64,000 nt of DNA from Streptomyces sp. NBC_00102 (GCF_026343115.1 NZ_JAPEMC010000004.1:124001-188000), one strand, 5' to 3'. Positions 1 to 9,024 are shown, counted from the stretch's first letter. The notes: generated by a model not told the origin, from the sequence alone. Numbers and translations: made by a program.

Positions 1-228
1 GCCGAGCGTCTGGGTGAAGGTCTGCTGCGTGATGTGGACGACCACCCGGTCCACGCGCCGGGGCGAGGGGCCCGCGGGGACGGTGTAGTTGGCGGACGAG
101 GCGGGGGCCCAGCGTGCCAGCGTGCTGTCCGTCCCCGCCGAAGGCGCGTCCACCCCGCGCACCGACGCGGGCAGGAGGAGACCCGCCGCCGTGCCGGCCG
201 CCGCCTGGAGGATCCTTCTGCGGTGCAC
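1..228 (-). CDS. N-acetylmuramoyl-L-alanine amidase, exported (5' part only)
   Basis: This is the beginning of a secreted peptidoglycan amidase, cut by the left edge of the window; 76 codons are visible. The N-terminus has HRRRIL followed by a hydrophobic AAAGTAAGLLLPA stretch, which looks like a Tat-type signal peptide. The mature part reads LARWAPASSANYTVPAGP and then VDRVVVHITQQTF, the usual opening of Streptomyces Amidase_2/PGRP-like enzymes; the His in VVVHIT is a zinc ligand in that family. The GTG start is chosen because GGAG lies 6 bases upstream. The catalytic remainder and any cell-wall-binding repeats are outside the window, so activity cannot be judged. Confidence 0.8.
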   Translation of the reverse strand, partial: MHRRRILQAAAGTAAGLLLPASVRGVDAPSAGTDSTLARWAPASSANYTVPAGPSPRRVDRVVVHITQQTFTQTLG

Positions 229-345
229 GGTGCTCTCCAGGGGACGCCTGCGCGAGGAGGTGGGAGAGGTCTCCGACGGCGGCCTCCGCCACGAACGACG
301 ACGTGAACGGCCGTTCGGTTCCCCGCGTGGGAGGGGCCCGAGCCG

Positions 346-1689
346 TCAGTCCTCGGCCCCGGCTCCCGCCAGGGCGCCCGCGGGGTCGCCGCCGGCCGGA
401 CCGGCCGGCACCCAACGGCCCCTGTCCTTGCGGTACGCCCACCACCGGCCGTCCCTCCCCAGGCGCAGCTGGACGCCGAGCTCCGTGGCGGTCCAGCGGT
501 TACCGGTACGCCTGAGGGCCGGCGCCCCGTCCTCGCCCCACGCCCCGGCGAGTTCGTCCCCGGCCCGGACGAGGACCGAGGCATCGGGCTCCCACTCCTC
601 CTCCAGCACCGCGAGCGCCGCGGCCTCGCCGAGACGCCAGGCGAGCACGGCGGCGTCCAGCCGCGCCCGCCGCCGGCCGGTCGCCGTCGAGAGCCGGACC
701 AAGGCCCAGGGCGCGGACGCGCTCCCAGCGGCCAGCCGCACGGCGTCCTGCTCCGGCGTCAGCGGTACGGGAAGCGGCTGCCGCTCGTGACCCGGGACCA
801 GCGCCTCCAGCAGCATCCGGTGGGCCCGTCCGGCGGCGTCTGCGGCCAGCACCTCCAGTGCCGCCGGATCCACCCCGGGGGCGGGGCCCGTACCGGTGTC
901 GAGCGAGGGCGGGGTACCCGGCTCCGGTGGGACGCGCGGGGGAGCGGGCAGTGCCGGAAGACTCCCGGCCCCCGCGAACACCCCGGCGGCGGGAACACCC
1001 CGCCGCGCCGATGGGGCGGGAGCCTCCGCGCGCTGCGTACCGCGTATGCGGAGCTCCTCCAGGAGCCGGCGTTCGTCGCGGCCCCGCAGGAGCAGCAGGA
1101 CGAACGGGTCCTGGTCGAGCAGCCGCGCGAACTGGTAGCAGAGCGCCGCCGAGTGCGCGCAGTGGTCCCACGCCTCGCAGGAGCACTCCGGCTCCAGGTC
1201 ACCGATTCCCGGCAGCAGATCGACCCCGGCCGACGAGGCGTCCTCCACCAGGTGCGGGGGCATCTCCCGGTCGAGCAGCGCCGCGACGTGACCGGACCGC
1301 TCCACGGCCATGTCGAGGAACCGTTCCCACGCCCCGTCACCCAGACTCTGGACCAGCACGTCGCTGCGGTACGCGGCGTCCAGGTCGCGCACCACCGCGG
1401 TGATCCGGCCGGGGCGCACCGACACGGCGCCGACCCGCCCCTCCCTGGCGAGCCGGCGGCCCGCCTTGAGCTGGGCGTTGTCGAGCGCGGTGTCCTCCAG
1501 CGCCTTCAGCCACGCCTTGCCCCACCAGGACACCGCGAACGCCCTGCCCGGAGCGGGCGGCAGCGCGGCGAAGGTGCGCTCCGGCCTCCCGTGGAGCCGA
1601 GGCTCCACGGTGTCGTACGCGTCACCGTCACCGTCGCTGTCCCCGGCCCCGAGCTCGGCCTCGTACCCGTACTCGTCCGTACCGCTCAC
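346..1689 (-). CDS. SWIM zinc finger protein
   Basis: This 447-residue protein has a SWIM zinc finger at about residues 166-180, with the pattern CSCEAWDHCAH (CxCxnCxH). SWIM domains are expected to bind DNA or protein partners; the exact role here is unknown. The N-terminus has an acidic DGDGDAYD stretch and then a conserved WWGKAWLKALE segment that is typical of bacterial SWIM proteins encoded beside SNF2 helicases. The C-terminal half is Ala/Pro-rich and ends in a compact region with WWAYRKDRGRW. Its GTG start overlaps the stop of the SNF2 gene as GTGA, so the two are almost certainly co-translated and probably act together. It lies just upstream of the amidase gene on the same strand with about 117 bases between them. 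Confidence 0.88.
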   Translation of the reverse strand: MSGTDEYGYEAELGAGDSDGDGDAYDTVEPRLHGRPERTFAALPPAPGRAFAVSWWGKAWLKALEDTALDNAQLKAGRRLAREGRVGAVSVRPGRITAVVRDLDAAYRSDVLVQSLGDGAWERFLDMAVERSGHVAALLDREMPPHLVEDASSAGVDLLPGIGDLEPECSCEAWDHCAHSAALCYQFARLLDQDPFVLLLLRGRDERRLLEELRIRGTQRAEAPAPSARRGVPAAGVFAGAGSLPALPAPPRVPPEPGTPPSLDTGTGPAPGVDPAALEVLAADAAGRAHRMLLEALVPGHERQPLPVPLTPEQDAVRLAAGSASAPWALVRLSTATGRRRARLDAAVLAWRLGEAAALAVLEEEWEPDASVLVRAGDELAGAWGEDGAPALRRTGNRWTATELGVQLRLGRDGRWWAYRKDRGRWVPAGPAGGDPAGALAGAGAED

Positions 1690-4583
1690 CGTGAGCCTCC
1701 TCGCAGTGTGACCAGATCCGTGAGTTCCGCGTCCGTCAGCTCGGTGAGGGCCGTCTCGCCCGACCCCAGCACCGCGTCCGCCAGATCCTGCTTCCGGGCC
1801 AGCAGACCCGCGATACGGTCCTCCACCGTCCCTTCCGCGATGATCCGGTGCACCTGGACGGGCCGCGTCTGACCGATCCGGTGGGCGCGGTCGGTGGCCT
1901 GCGCCTCCACCGCCGGGTTCCACCAGCGGTCGAAGTGCACCACATGACCCGCCCGGGTGAGGTTGAGGCCCGTGCCCGCCGCTTTCAGGGACAGCAGGAA
2001 CACCGGCGCACCGCCCCGCTGGAACCGGTGGACCATCTCCTCCCGGCGCGCCACGGGCGTGCCGCCGTGCAGGAACTGGGTCGCCACGCCCCGCCCGGCG
2101 AGGTGCCGTTCCAGCAGCCGTGCCATCGCCACGTACTGGGTGAACACCAGCACGCTTGCATCCTCGGCCAGGATGGTGTCGAGCAGTTCGTCCAGCAGCT
2201 CCACCTTGCCCGAACGGTCCGCGATCCTCGGGCCGTCCTCCTTCAGATACTGCGCGGGGTGATTGCAGATCTGCTTCAGCGAGGTGAGCAGCCGCACGAC
2301 CAGGCCCCGCCGCTCGAAGCCGTCGGCCCGCGCGATTTCCGCGAGGGTCTCCCGCACGACCGCCTCGTACAGACCTGCCTGTTCCGCCGTCAGCGAGACC
2401 GCGTGGTCGGTCTCCGTCTTCGGCGGCAGCTCCGGCGCGATGCCCGGGTCGGACTTGCGGCGGCGCAGCAGGAAGGGGCGGACCAGCGCCCCGAGCCGCT
2501 CCGCCGCCGCCGGGTCCCGTCCGCCCTCGACGGCGGTCGCGTACAGGCGGCGGAAGGTGCCGAGTCTGCCGAGCAGCCCCGGAGTGGCCCAGTCGAGAAT
2601 CGCCCACAGCTCCGTCAGGTCGTTCTCCACCGGAGTGCCGGTGAGCGCCACCCTGGCACCCGCCCCGATGGTGCGCAGCGCCTTGGCCGTGGCAGCACGC
2701 GGGTTCTTCACGTGCTGCGCCTCGTCGGCGACCACCAAGCCCCAGGCGGTGTCCGCGAGCCGGGCCGCGTCCAGCCGCATGGTGCCGTACGTGGTGAGGA
2801 CGAACCCGTCCCCGGCCAGGTCCTGGGGGGAACGGGACGGTCCGTGGAACCTGCGTACCGCCGTGCCCGGCGCGAACCTCTCGATCTCCCGCTGCCAGTT
2901 GCCCATCAGGGAGGTCGGGCAGACCACCAGCGTGGGTCCGGTGGTGGCTGCGTCCTCCTGCCGCCGCAGGTGGAGGGCGATGAGCGTGATGGTCTTGCCC
3001 AGTCCCATGTCGTCGGCGAGACAGGCTCCGAGGCCCAGCGAGGTCATGGTGTCCAGCCAGTTCAGGCCGCGCAGCTGGTAGTCGCGCAGGGTCGCGGAGA
3101 GCGCCCGGGGCTGGGGGCGGGACGCGCCGTCGCCCGACCCCGCCTCGGACAGCCTGTCCCGCAGTCGCGCGAGCCGACCCGTCACCGAGACGGGGACGAG
3201 CCGCCCGTCGGCCTCGGTGGAGCCGGTGAGTGCGGCGGTCAGCGCGTCGACGGGCGTGACGCGGCGCCCGGCGGTGCGGACCCGCCGCACCTCCTCGGGG
3301 TCGACCAGGACCCACCGGTCCCGCAGACGTACGACCGGACGCTTCGCCTCCGCGAGCCGGTCCAACTCCTCCCGGGTGAGACCCTGGTCGCCCAGGGCGA
3401 ACCGCCACTCGAACATCAGCGGGGTGCCGGCGCCGAGGAGGGACGGCAGACCGCCCCCGGCCGCCGGTCCGGGATACGGGCCGGAGTCCCGCTCCGCGCC
3501 CCGGTCGTCCTCGGGAGAGCCGATCACCGCCCGGGCCGTCAGCCGCCCGGACAGCCGTGCGGGCCAGTGCACCTGCACCCCCGCCGCGGCGAGCGCGCGG
3601 GCGGCGGGGCCCAGCAGTCCGGCGATCTCCTCGTCGTCCACGTCCACCGCGTCCGGCACGGCCGCCGAGAGCAGCGGAGCGAGGGGAGCCCAGGCGCGGA
3701 CCGCGCGGCGCAGCCCCAGGAGCGCGTCCGTACGCGCGCGCGGGCCGAAAGCCCGGGCCGCCGCCCCGTCGGAGGCCCACAGCGCGGCGGCGTCCGCGAC
3801 GAGGCCCGGGTCGCTGACGCCGTGCACCTGGAGGACCAGCCGGAAGGTCGGCCCGGCCTCCGCCCCCGTGACCGACCCGTCGTCCAGGCCCGCGACGTCG
3901 ACCCGCAGCGAGAGCCGCACCCCGGCGTCGTGACCGGCGGCGACCTCGGCGGCCCACCCCCGCAGTTCCGGCATCCGCCGCGGTGCGTCCGCGGCGAAAG
4001 CCGGCCCACCGGCCAGCGAGGGCGCCGCCGGAGTGCGCGGCAGCGTGTCGGCCACCGCGTCCAGGAAGTCCCGCAACAGCTTTTCCGGTTCGGGCAGTTC
4101 GGGCGGAGCCCCGTCCTCCCCGGCGAGCGGTACCGCGTGGGCGGCCGGCGGCATCGCGGCCGCCAGGGCCCGCACCCGCGCGAGGTCCTCCGCCGTGAGG
4201 GGACCGGCCCGCCAGGCGTCCTGAGCGGTGGCGCTCAGTCCCGGCAGGAGCAGCCCGCGAGCCACCAGTTGCAGAGCGAGCAGTCCTGCCGCACCCCAGA
4301 ACGCCACCGACTCCGAGGCGCCCTCGGCGGCGCGGCCCCGGGTCAGCAGGGGCAGCGCCTCCCGCACGGGAAGACACAGGGCCCGCACCGCGAGGGTCCG
4401 GTCCGCGCCCAGGGCGACGGTGAGCGTGGTGGCGACGCCGGAGGAAGTGGCGGGCAGCGGGCCGCCTTCCGGGTCCCAGAAGGCGACCGAGCCGTTGCGC
4501 GCGGGGTCGCCGGGCAGGAAGACGGCTTCGAGGCGGGCGTGTTCGGAGATCGGGGGACGCGTGGCCGTAGGAAGCCTGTGCAC
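1686..4583 (-). CDS. SNF2-family DEAD/DEAH-box helicase-like ATPase
   Basis: This is a 965-residue SNF2-type double-stranded-DNA translocase. Roughly the first 450 residues form a poorly conserved N-terminal region. The first RecA-like lobe has the Walker A segment ADDMGLGKT near residue 521 and the DEAQ Walker B box near residue 615 (VADEAQHVKNP), followed by LTGTPVEND. The second lobe begins around residue 810 (VLVFTQYVAM) and contains the SNF2 motif VI region DRAHRIGQTRPVQ near residue 905. All ATPase motifs look intact. Proteins of this class remodel protein-DNA complexes in an ATP-driven way (RapA/HepA-like), and the coupled SWIM protein downstream may provide target binding. GTG is the likely start, although no strong ribosome site precedes it, so the first few residues are uncertain. 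Confidence 0.92.
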   Translation of the reverse strand: MHRLPTATRPPISEHARLEAVFLPGDPARNGSVAFWDPEGGPLPATSSGVATTLTVALGADRTLAVRALCLPVREALPLLTRGRAAEGASESVAFWGAAGLLALQLVARGLLLPGLSATAQDAWRAGPLTAEDLARVRALAAAMPPAAHAVPLAGEDGAPPELPEPEKLLRDFLDAVADTLPRTPAAPSLAGGPAFAADAPRRMPELRGWAAEVAAGHDAGVRLSLRVDVAGLDDGSVTGAEAGPTFRLVLQVHGVSDPGLVADAAALWASDGAAARAFGPRARTDALLGLRRAVRAWAPLAPLLSAAVPDAVDVDDEEIAGLLGPAARALAAAGVQVHWPARLSGRLTARAVIGSPEDDRGAERDSGPYPGPAAGGGLPSLLGAGTPLMFEWRFALGDQGLTREELDRLAEAKRPVVRLRDRWVLVDPEEVRRVRTAGRRVTPVDALTAALTGSTEADGRLVPVSVTGRLARLRDRLSEAGSGDGASRPQPRALSATLRDYQLRGLNWLDTMTSLGLGACLADDMGLGKTITLIALHLRRQEDAATTGPTLVVCPTSLMGNWQREIERFAPGTAVRRFHGPSRSPQDLAGDGFVLTTYGTMRLDAARLADTAWGLVVADEAQHVKNPRAATAKALRTIGAGARVALTGTPVENDLTELWAILDWATPGLLGRLGTFRRLYATAVEGGRDPAAAERLGALVRPFLLRRRKSDPGIAPELPPKTETDHAVSLTAEQAGLYEAVVRETLAEIARADGFERRGLVVRLLTSLKQICNHPAQYLKEDGPRIADRSGKVELLDELLDTILAEDASVLVFTQYVAMARLLERHLAGRGVATQFLHGGTPVARREEMVHRFQRGGAPVFLLSLKAAGTGLNLTRAGHVVHFDRWWNPAVEAQATDRAHRIGQTRPVQVHRIIAEGTVEDRIAGLLARKQDLADAVLGSGETALTELTDAELTDLVTLRGGSR

Positions 4584-4918
4584 GGCGATGTCGATACCTC
4601 ATGGGTGACGGGGTGACGGGGTGACGGGGTGGAGCAGGGGCGCGTGACCGGGGCGACCGCGGCCCGGGGGAGCGCGCGCGGCGCGCCGGGCCGTCGGGGC
4701 GCCGAGGGTACACCAACGCGCCTTGCCCCACGGCCTCCCGCCGGACCGGCCCGCGCGGGCGCGCGACGCCCCGGACGGGCCTCCACGGGGGGCAACCCCA
4801 CCATGGCGGCAGGGGGAATACCCCCTGCTCATCGGGATGGTGGCGTCATGGCCGGCGCAGGCGTCCCCTCATTACGTTTCATCGGGTAGGCGCACCCGTC
4901 CAGAGAGCTGGAGATGCC
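4584..4918. other. 335-base divergent intergenic region with an 8-base tandem repeat
   Basis: This gap separates the leftward SNF2 gene from the rightward desaturase gene, so it should hold both promoters. At 4603-4631 the 8-base unit GGGTGACG occurs three times plus five bases. It lies 20-48 bases upstream of the SNF2 start. I see no convincing gene and no clear sigma-70-type -35/-10 pair in the rest. Confidence 0.6.
4603..4631. repeat. Tandem repeat, 3.6 copies of GGGTGACG
   Basis: Perfect head-to-tail copies of an 8-base unit sit in the leader or promoter region of the SNF2 gene. On the transcribed strand the unit reads CGTCACCC. Function is unknown; slippage could change copy number. Confidence 0.9.
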
Positions 4919-6064
4919 ATGCCCCAGGCGACCACCACCGCAACCGACGCGTCCGGAGCGCGGGCCGCGACCGCCGCCGCGCCGCCGTACCCGGACGCGG
5001 GCGCCGCCAGGACCGCCGCGCCGGAGGCCCTCCACGAGGCCGTCCACGCCCAGCGGGCGCCCACCGCGACTCCTGGTGGCAGCGATTTCGCGCCGCTCCT
5101 GAAGACCGTCAAGGAACAGGGGCTGCTGGACCGCCGCACCGGCTGGTACGCCGCCACCATCGCCGTGAACGCGCTCGCGCTCGCCGCGGTCGTCACCGGC
5201 ATCGAGCTCCTCGGCGACACCTGGTGGACGCTGCTGCTCGCGGCTCCGCTGGCCGTCCTGTGGACCCGTACCGCCTTCGTCGGACACGACGCCGGGCACG
5301 CCCAGATCACCGGGAGCCGCCGGGCGAGCCGGATCATCGGCCTCGTCCACGGAAACCTGCTCCTCGGCATGAACGAGGCGTGGTGGAACGACAAGCACGT
5401 CCGCCACCACGCCAACCCCAACCATGTCGACAAGGACCCCGACGTCGGCGTGGGCGCTCTGGTCTGGACCCAGCGGCAGGCGGCCCAGCGGGAAGGTTTC
5501 GCCCGCTGGCTCACCCGGCATCAGGCCCGTCTCTTCTTCCCCATGCTGCTGCTGGAGGGCATCGCGCTGAAGATCTCCGGCTTCCGGTTCCTGCGCCGCC
5601 AGCCCGGCCGTGAGGGCGTGCTGTCAGGGCTGCTGATGGTGGCTCACCTCGCGCTCTGGGCGACGGTTCTCCTCACCGCCCTGCCGGCCGGCAAAGCGGT
5701 CGTGTTCGCGCTGGTGCTGCACGCGCTCTTCGGACTGCACCTCGGGATGGCCTTCGCCCCGAATCACAAGGGCATGGAGATGCCCGACCCGGACGGCGAC
5801 CGCTGGGGCCATCTGCAGCGCCAGGTCCTCACCTCCCGCAACGTGCGCGGCGCCGTCCTCACCGACTGGTTCCTGGGCGGACTGAACTACCAGATAGAAC
5901 ACCACCTCTTCCCGAGCATGCCCCGCCCGCACCTGCGCCGGGCCCAGCCGCTGGTCAAGGAGTACTGCCGTGGGATCGCGATGCCCTACACGGAGACGGG
6001 GCTCGTGGAGTCCTACCGCCAGGGCCTGGCGCACATGCACGAGGTGGGCGAGCCGCTGCGCTGA
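4919..6064 (+). CDS. Membrane fatty acid desaturase
   Basis: This 381-residue integral membrane protein has the three histidine boxes of the acyl-lipid/acyl-CoA desaturase superfamily, which bind a di-iron centre: HDAGH near residue 122, HVRHH near residue 161 and QIEHHLFPS near residue 325. Hydrophobic segments precede box 1 and lie between boxes 2 and 3, as expected for the family. The enzyme introduces a double bond into fatty acyl chains of membrane lipid; regioselectivity cannot be told from sequence. The first 50 residues are Ala/Pro-rich and probably unstructured. The ATG start has GGAG 5 bases upstream. The gene appears to be transcribed alone; the next gene starts about 115 bases later. 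Confidence 0.93.
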   Translation: MPQATTTATDASGARAATAAAPPYPDAGAARTAAPEALHEAVHAQRAPTATPGGSDFAPLLKTVKEQGLLDRRTGWYAATIAVNALALAAVVTGIELLGDTWWTLLLAAPLAVLWTRTAFVGHDAGHAQITGSRRASRIIGLVHGNLLLGMNEAWWNDKHVRHHANPNHVDKDPDVGVGALVWTQRQAAQREGFARWLTRHQARLFFPMLLLEGIALKISGFRFLRRQPGREGVLSGLLMVAHLALWATVLLTALPAGKAVVFALVLHALFGLHLGMAFAPNHKGMEMPDPDGDRWGHLQRQVLTSRNVRGAVLTDWFLGGLNYQIEHHLFPSMPRPHLRRAQPLVKEYCRGIAMPYTETGLVESYRQGLAHMHEVGEPLR

Positions 6065-6178
6065 TCCCGGGGTCCAGGGAGCGGCATCGGACGAGATCGC
6101 GGCCGGTGAGGGAACCGTTCGCGCCGGGCCTGCGTTGTCATGGGAGAAGCGGCTCCGTGCCGCGGAGGAGGCACGATC

Positions 6179-6361
6179 ATGTCGAACGGCGCGAAGATTG
6201 CCCTCGGGGGAGTTGTCGTGGCAGCCGTCCTGATCCCGTTCATCGGGTTCTGGTGGGCGCTACTGGTGCTGATCGGGGTGCCCACCGCGGGATACTTGCT
6301 GCTCGATCCGTCGCAGCGACGCAGGGTCCGGCGACTCGGACGCAGGGAAGTGGGACGTTGA
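6179..6361 (+). CDS. Small membrane protein, 60 residues
   Basis: This short gene encodes a protein with two closely spaced hydrophobic segments (about residues 6-20 and 23-42, with FIGFWWALLVL at the turn) and a strongly basic tail (QRRRVRRLGRREVGR). It is probably an inner-membrane hairpin with the tail in the cytoplasm. GGAGGAGG lies close upstream of the ATG. Its TGA stop overlaps the TTG start of the following MOSC gene, which indicates translational coupling. No function is recognisable from sequence alone. Confidence 0.75.
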   Translation: MSNGAKIALGGVVVAAVLIPFIGFWWALLVLIGVPTAGYLLLDPSQRRRVRRLGRREVGR

Positions 6362-6900
6362 ACGGCATAGTCGCGGCTGTGAGCAGCAGTGGTGAGTACA
6401 CCTTCACCAAGCCGGTCCGGCAGAGCATCACGCTCCGGGCCGGACACGGTGTCGAAGGTGACGTACACGCGGGGGTCACGGTCAAGCACCGCAGCAGGGT
6501 CGCCCAGGATCCCACCCAGCCCAACCTCCGCCAGGTCCACCTGATCCAGCAGGAACTCTTCGACGAGCTGCGCGCCGAGGGCTTCGACCTTGCCCCCGGC
6601 GACCTCGGGGAGAACGTCACCACACGCGGCCTGGACCTGCTCGCACTGCCGGAAGGGACTCTGCTGCACCTGGGCGACCAGGCGGTCGTCGAGGTCACCG
6701 GTCTGCGTAACCCGTGCCTGCAGATCGACGCCTTCCGGAGCGGCCTGCTCAAGCGCGTCGTCGGGCGCGACGACGCGGGACGCGTGGTCCGCCGGGCCGG
6801 GATCATGGGAGTGGTGGTGGAAGGAGGACCCGTGCGAGCCGGAGACACCGTCCGTGCCGAACTCCCCGTAGGTCCCCACAAGGCCCTCGACCGGGTCTGA
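6358..6900 (+). CDS. MOSC domain protein
   Basis: This 180-residue protein is almost entirely a MOSC domain, the beta-barrel found at the C-terminus of molybdenum cofactor sulfurase. The signature GVEGDVHAG appears near residue 33 and the conserved cysteine is in GLRNPCLQI near residue 120. Free-standing MOSC proteins are thought to handle sulfur or molybdenum cofactor chemistry (YiiM/YuaD type), but the substrate here is unknown. The TTG start at 6358 overlaps the stop of the upstream membrane protein gene; a GTG at 6379 is an alternative that would shorten the protein by seven residues. The family usually begins with a segment like NGIVAAVSSSG, which favours the TTG. Confidence 0.88.
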   Translation: MNGIVAAVSSSGEYTFTKPVRQSITLRAGHGVEGDVHAGVTVKHRSRVAQDPTQPNLRQVHLIQQELFDELRAEGFDLAPGDLGENVTTRGLDLLALPEGTLLHLGDQAVVEVTGLRNPCLQIDAFRSGLLKRVVGRDDAGRVVRRAGIMGVVVEGGPVRAGDTVRAELPVGPHKALDRV

Positions 6901-6922
6901 CCTCCGCGGCCCTCGCGGGAGG

Positions 6923-6957
6923 CCCGTCCGGAGAGACCCGTCCGGAGAGGCCCGTCC
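6923..6957. repeat. Tandem 14-base repeat between convergent genes
   Basis: Two adjacent copies of CCCGTCCGGAGAGR are followed by a seven-base partial copy. They lie between the 3' ends of the MOSC gene and the leftward gene at 7021. No clean hairpin is formed, so I do not call it a terminator. Confidence 0.8.
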
Positions 6958-7020
6958 CGCGGGCGTGTCTCGTGGGGTCCTTTCGAGCGGTACCTCTCGC
7001 GCGGGCCCCGAGCGAGAGCC

Positions 7021-7869
7021 TCAGGCGGGCCGGGTGGCGAGCGCGTCGAGGGCGCTGAGGAGCTCGAGCAGCTGCGGGCCCTGCCGTACCTGCATCACCT
7101 CGCCCGGTTCCTCGTCCAGCAGGACGAAGGCCATGTCGTCGGTGCGGGCGACCAGCGACCAGCCGGGCCCGTCGACCCGCAGCGTCCGGGCGTCGGCCGA
7201 GGCGAAGGACGACCTGACGCGCCCCGGCGGCGGGGGCGAGTCCAGATAGTCGCGCGCCTCTTCCAGCACCCTGCGTACGCCGGCACTTCCCTTCGATTCC
7301 GGCTCCTGCTCTTCCGGATTCCCCGGTTCCAGGGTCGCGGACGCTCCGGGCCCGGGGTCGGCCGCGTCGACCTGCTCGCGCCAGGACGCCCAGTGGGCGG
7401 CGACCTCGTCCGCCCCCATCCGCCGCTGTTCGGGGCCCCATTCACTCTCGGAGGGGGGCGTCAGAAGCAGCGCCCCGCCCGGCTCGTCCCCGGCGGGCTC
7501 GGGCTCCGGGTCGTGGGGCGCGGGCACACCTGGCGCGGCGACCGCGAGGGCGAGGGGCCAGCCCGGGAGCGCGCAGACGACCGTGCGGTCGTCGGGAGAG
7601 AGTTCCTGCGGGATACCGCAGTCCCAGGCCGCGATGGTTCCCGCGACGAGGGTGACGTCCTCGGTCACCACGGTCCAGCGGGCGCCCGCGCCGTCCTGGC
7701 CGAGCACCAGGCCGTAGCCCTCCTCGTACGGTTCGAGGGCGAGTGCCTCGCACGCGGCCGGATAGTCGTCGCCGAGCACGGTGGGAAAGTTCGCCGGGGT
7801 CAGCAGGAGCGCGGTCAGCACGTACAGCGCGTCGTCGTCGGTGGCGATCAGGTCGTCCGTCCCGGCCAC
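7021..7869 (-). CDS. Uncharacterised acidic protein
   Basis: I do not recognise this 282-residue protein. It is acidic with no signal peptide or membrane segment. An N-terminal globular part (residues 1-120, with AAWDCGIPQELS) is joined by a Pro/Glu-rich linker (DPEPEPAGDEPGG) to a second part, residues 150-282, that ends in a helical segment LLELLSALDALATRPA. The repeated pattern of short beta strands (GWSLVARTDDMAFVLLDEE) suggests a small alpha/beta domain. The GTG start is firm because AAAGGAGG stands 5 bases upstream. It converges with the MOSC gene and diverges from the MpaB gene. Codon use matches its neighbours, so it is a resident gene. Confidence 0.8.
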   Translation of the reverse strand: MAGTDDLIATDDDALYVLTALLLTPANFPTVLGDDYPAACEALALEPYEEGYGLVLGQDGAGARWTVVTEDVTLVAGTIAAWDCGIPQELSPDDRTVVCALPGWPLALAVAAPGVPAPHDPEPEPAGDEPGGALLLTPPSESEWGPEQRRMGADEVAAHWASWREQVDAADPGPGASATLEPGNPEEQEPESKGSAGVRRVLEEARDYLDSPPPPGRVRSSFASADARTLRVDGPGWSLVARTDDMAFVLLDEEPGEVMQVRQGPQLLELLSALDALATRPA

Positions 7870-8071
7870 GGTGCCCTCCTTTGTCCCGATGCTCGTCCGT
7901 CGCCCTCTTCGGCGTCGTCGGCGCACCCTAACCACCCGGTAACCCCGGCGTCGAGTCCTCGCACGGCGCACGATCGCGGGTTCCGGGACCCGGACCGCCT
8001 CTTCCTGTTCCGGACCGCGCCGCGGCGCCCGCCGTAGAGTGGGGGTTCCGGACCGGCGGAGGGAAGCGGGC

Positions 8072-8977
8072 ATGAAGCGGTACGACCGGCTCAAGGAAAT
8101 TCGAAGCCTCGACCCCGAGAGGGACTTCCTCCGGATCTACCGCCTCTCCGTCACCCTCGAATTCCCCTGGGACGTGACCCGCGCGCTCGAACTCGCCCTG
8201 TACCGTACCTACGCCGTGCCCAGCATCGGCCGACTGCTCGCGGCGACGGCCGAACTGACGGACCGTTCACAGAAGCGCTACGACGACACGGTGCTCCTGC
8301 TCGACACCGTCGTCGAGCACGGGTTCGGCTCCGACGAGGGGCGCACCGCGCTCCGCCGGATCAACGCCATGCACCGCGCCTACGACATCGGCAACGACGA
8401 CATGCGCTACGTGCTCTGTACCTTCGTCGTGATCCCCAAGCGCTGGCTGGACGCGTACGGCTGGCGCCGGCTGTCGGCCCACGAGCGCCGGGCGTACGCC
8501 ACCTACTACCGCACGCTTGGCGTGCACATGGGGATCAAGGACGTGCCCCGCACCTACGAGGAGTTCGAGGAGACCCTCGACGCGTACGAGGACGCCCACT
8601 TCGGGTGGGACGAGGGGGCCAGGCGGGTCTCCGACGCCACGCTCGGCCTGATGGCCTCCTGGTACCCCGCGCCGCTGGCGCGGCTGGTGCGCGGGGCGAG
8701 CCTCGCGCTCCTCGACGACGCGCTGCTGGACGCCTTCCGCTACCGACGGCCGGGCCCTCTCGCGCGCGGCCTGACCAGAGGTGCGCTGCGGCTGCGGGCG
8801 CGGACGGTCAGGTTGCTCCCGCCGCGTTCCCGGCCGCACCACGCCCGCGAGAACCCGGAGATCAAGGGCTACCCGGACGGGTACGAGGTCTCCGGGCTCG
8901 GCACCTTTCCCGTGCCGGGCGTCCGGGGCTGCCCGGTGCCGCACCACCGTGCGTCGGACGGAGCCGCCGCCGAGTGA
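8072..8977 (+). CDS. MpaB-family oxygenase (DUF2236)
   Basis: This 301-residue soluble protein matches the MpaB/rubber-oxygenase (Lcp) DUF2236 family as I know it: early helices (LKEIRSLDPERDFLRIYR), ALYRTYAVPSIG, the mid-region NAMHRAYDIGNDDMRYV, and the FVVIPKRWLDAYGWR segment. Members bind haem b through conserved histidines and oxidise diverse substrates; the substrate here is unknown. There is no signal peptide, so it should be cytoplasmic. The ATG start has CGGAGGG 8 bases upstream. The last about 25 residues are a loose Pro/Gly tail. The gene is monocistronic and converges on a methyltransferase gene. Confidence 0.82.
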   Translation: MKRYDRLKEIRSLDPERDFLRIYRLSVTLEFPWDVTRALELALYRTYAVPSIGRLLAATAELTDRSQKRYDDTVLLLDTVVEHGFGSDEGRTALRRINAMHRAYDIGNDDMRYVLCTFVVIPKRWLDAYGWRRLSAHERRAYATYYRTLGVHMGIKDVPRTYEEFEETLDAYEDAHFGWDEGARRVSDATLGLMASWYPAPLARLVRGASLALLDDALLDAFRYRRPGPLARGLTRGALRLRARTVRLLPPRSRPHHARENPEIKGYPDGYEVSGLGTFPVPGVRGCPVPHHRASDGAAAE

Positions 8978-9024
8978 TTCCAGGGTGTCGCGCAGCCGAC
9001 GGTTCCTCCACGAAAGCGTAGGGC

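Noticed and set aside
1686..4583. SNF2 gene as part of a DISARM-type phage defence system
   Set aside because: No methyltransferase, DUF1998 or phospholipase-D-type partner is present; only the SWIM gene is linked.
1848..4616. A 900-codon rightward open frame opposite the SNF2 gene
   Set aside because: It is antisense to a gene with intact helicase motifs, and its composition is the usual by-product of GC-rich third positions.
346..4731. A very long leftward open frame covering both the SWIM and SNF2 genes
   Set aside because: Only its last third (the SWIM protein) reads as protein; the rest is the SNF2 gene in the wrong frame, Arg/Gly-rich and without motifs.
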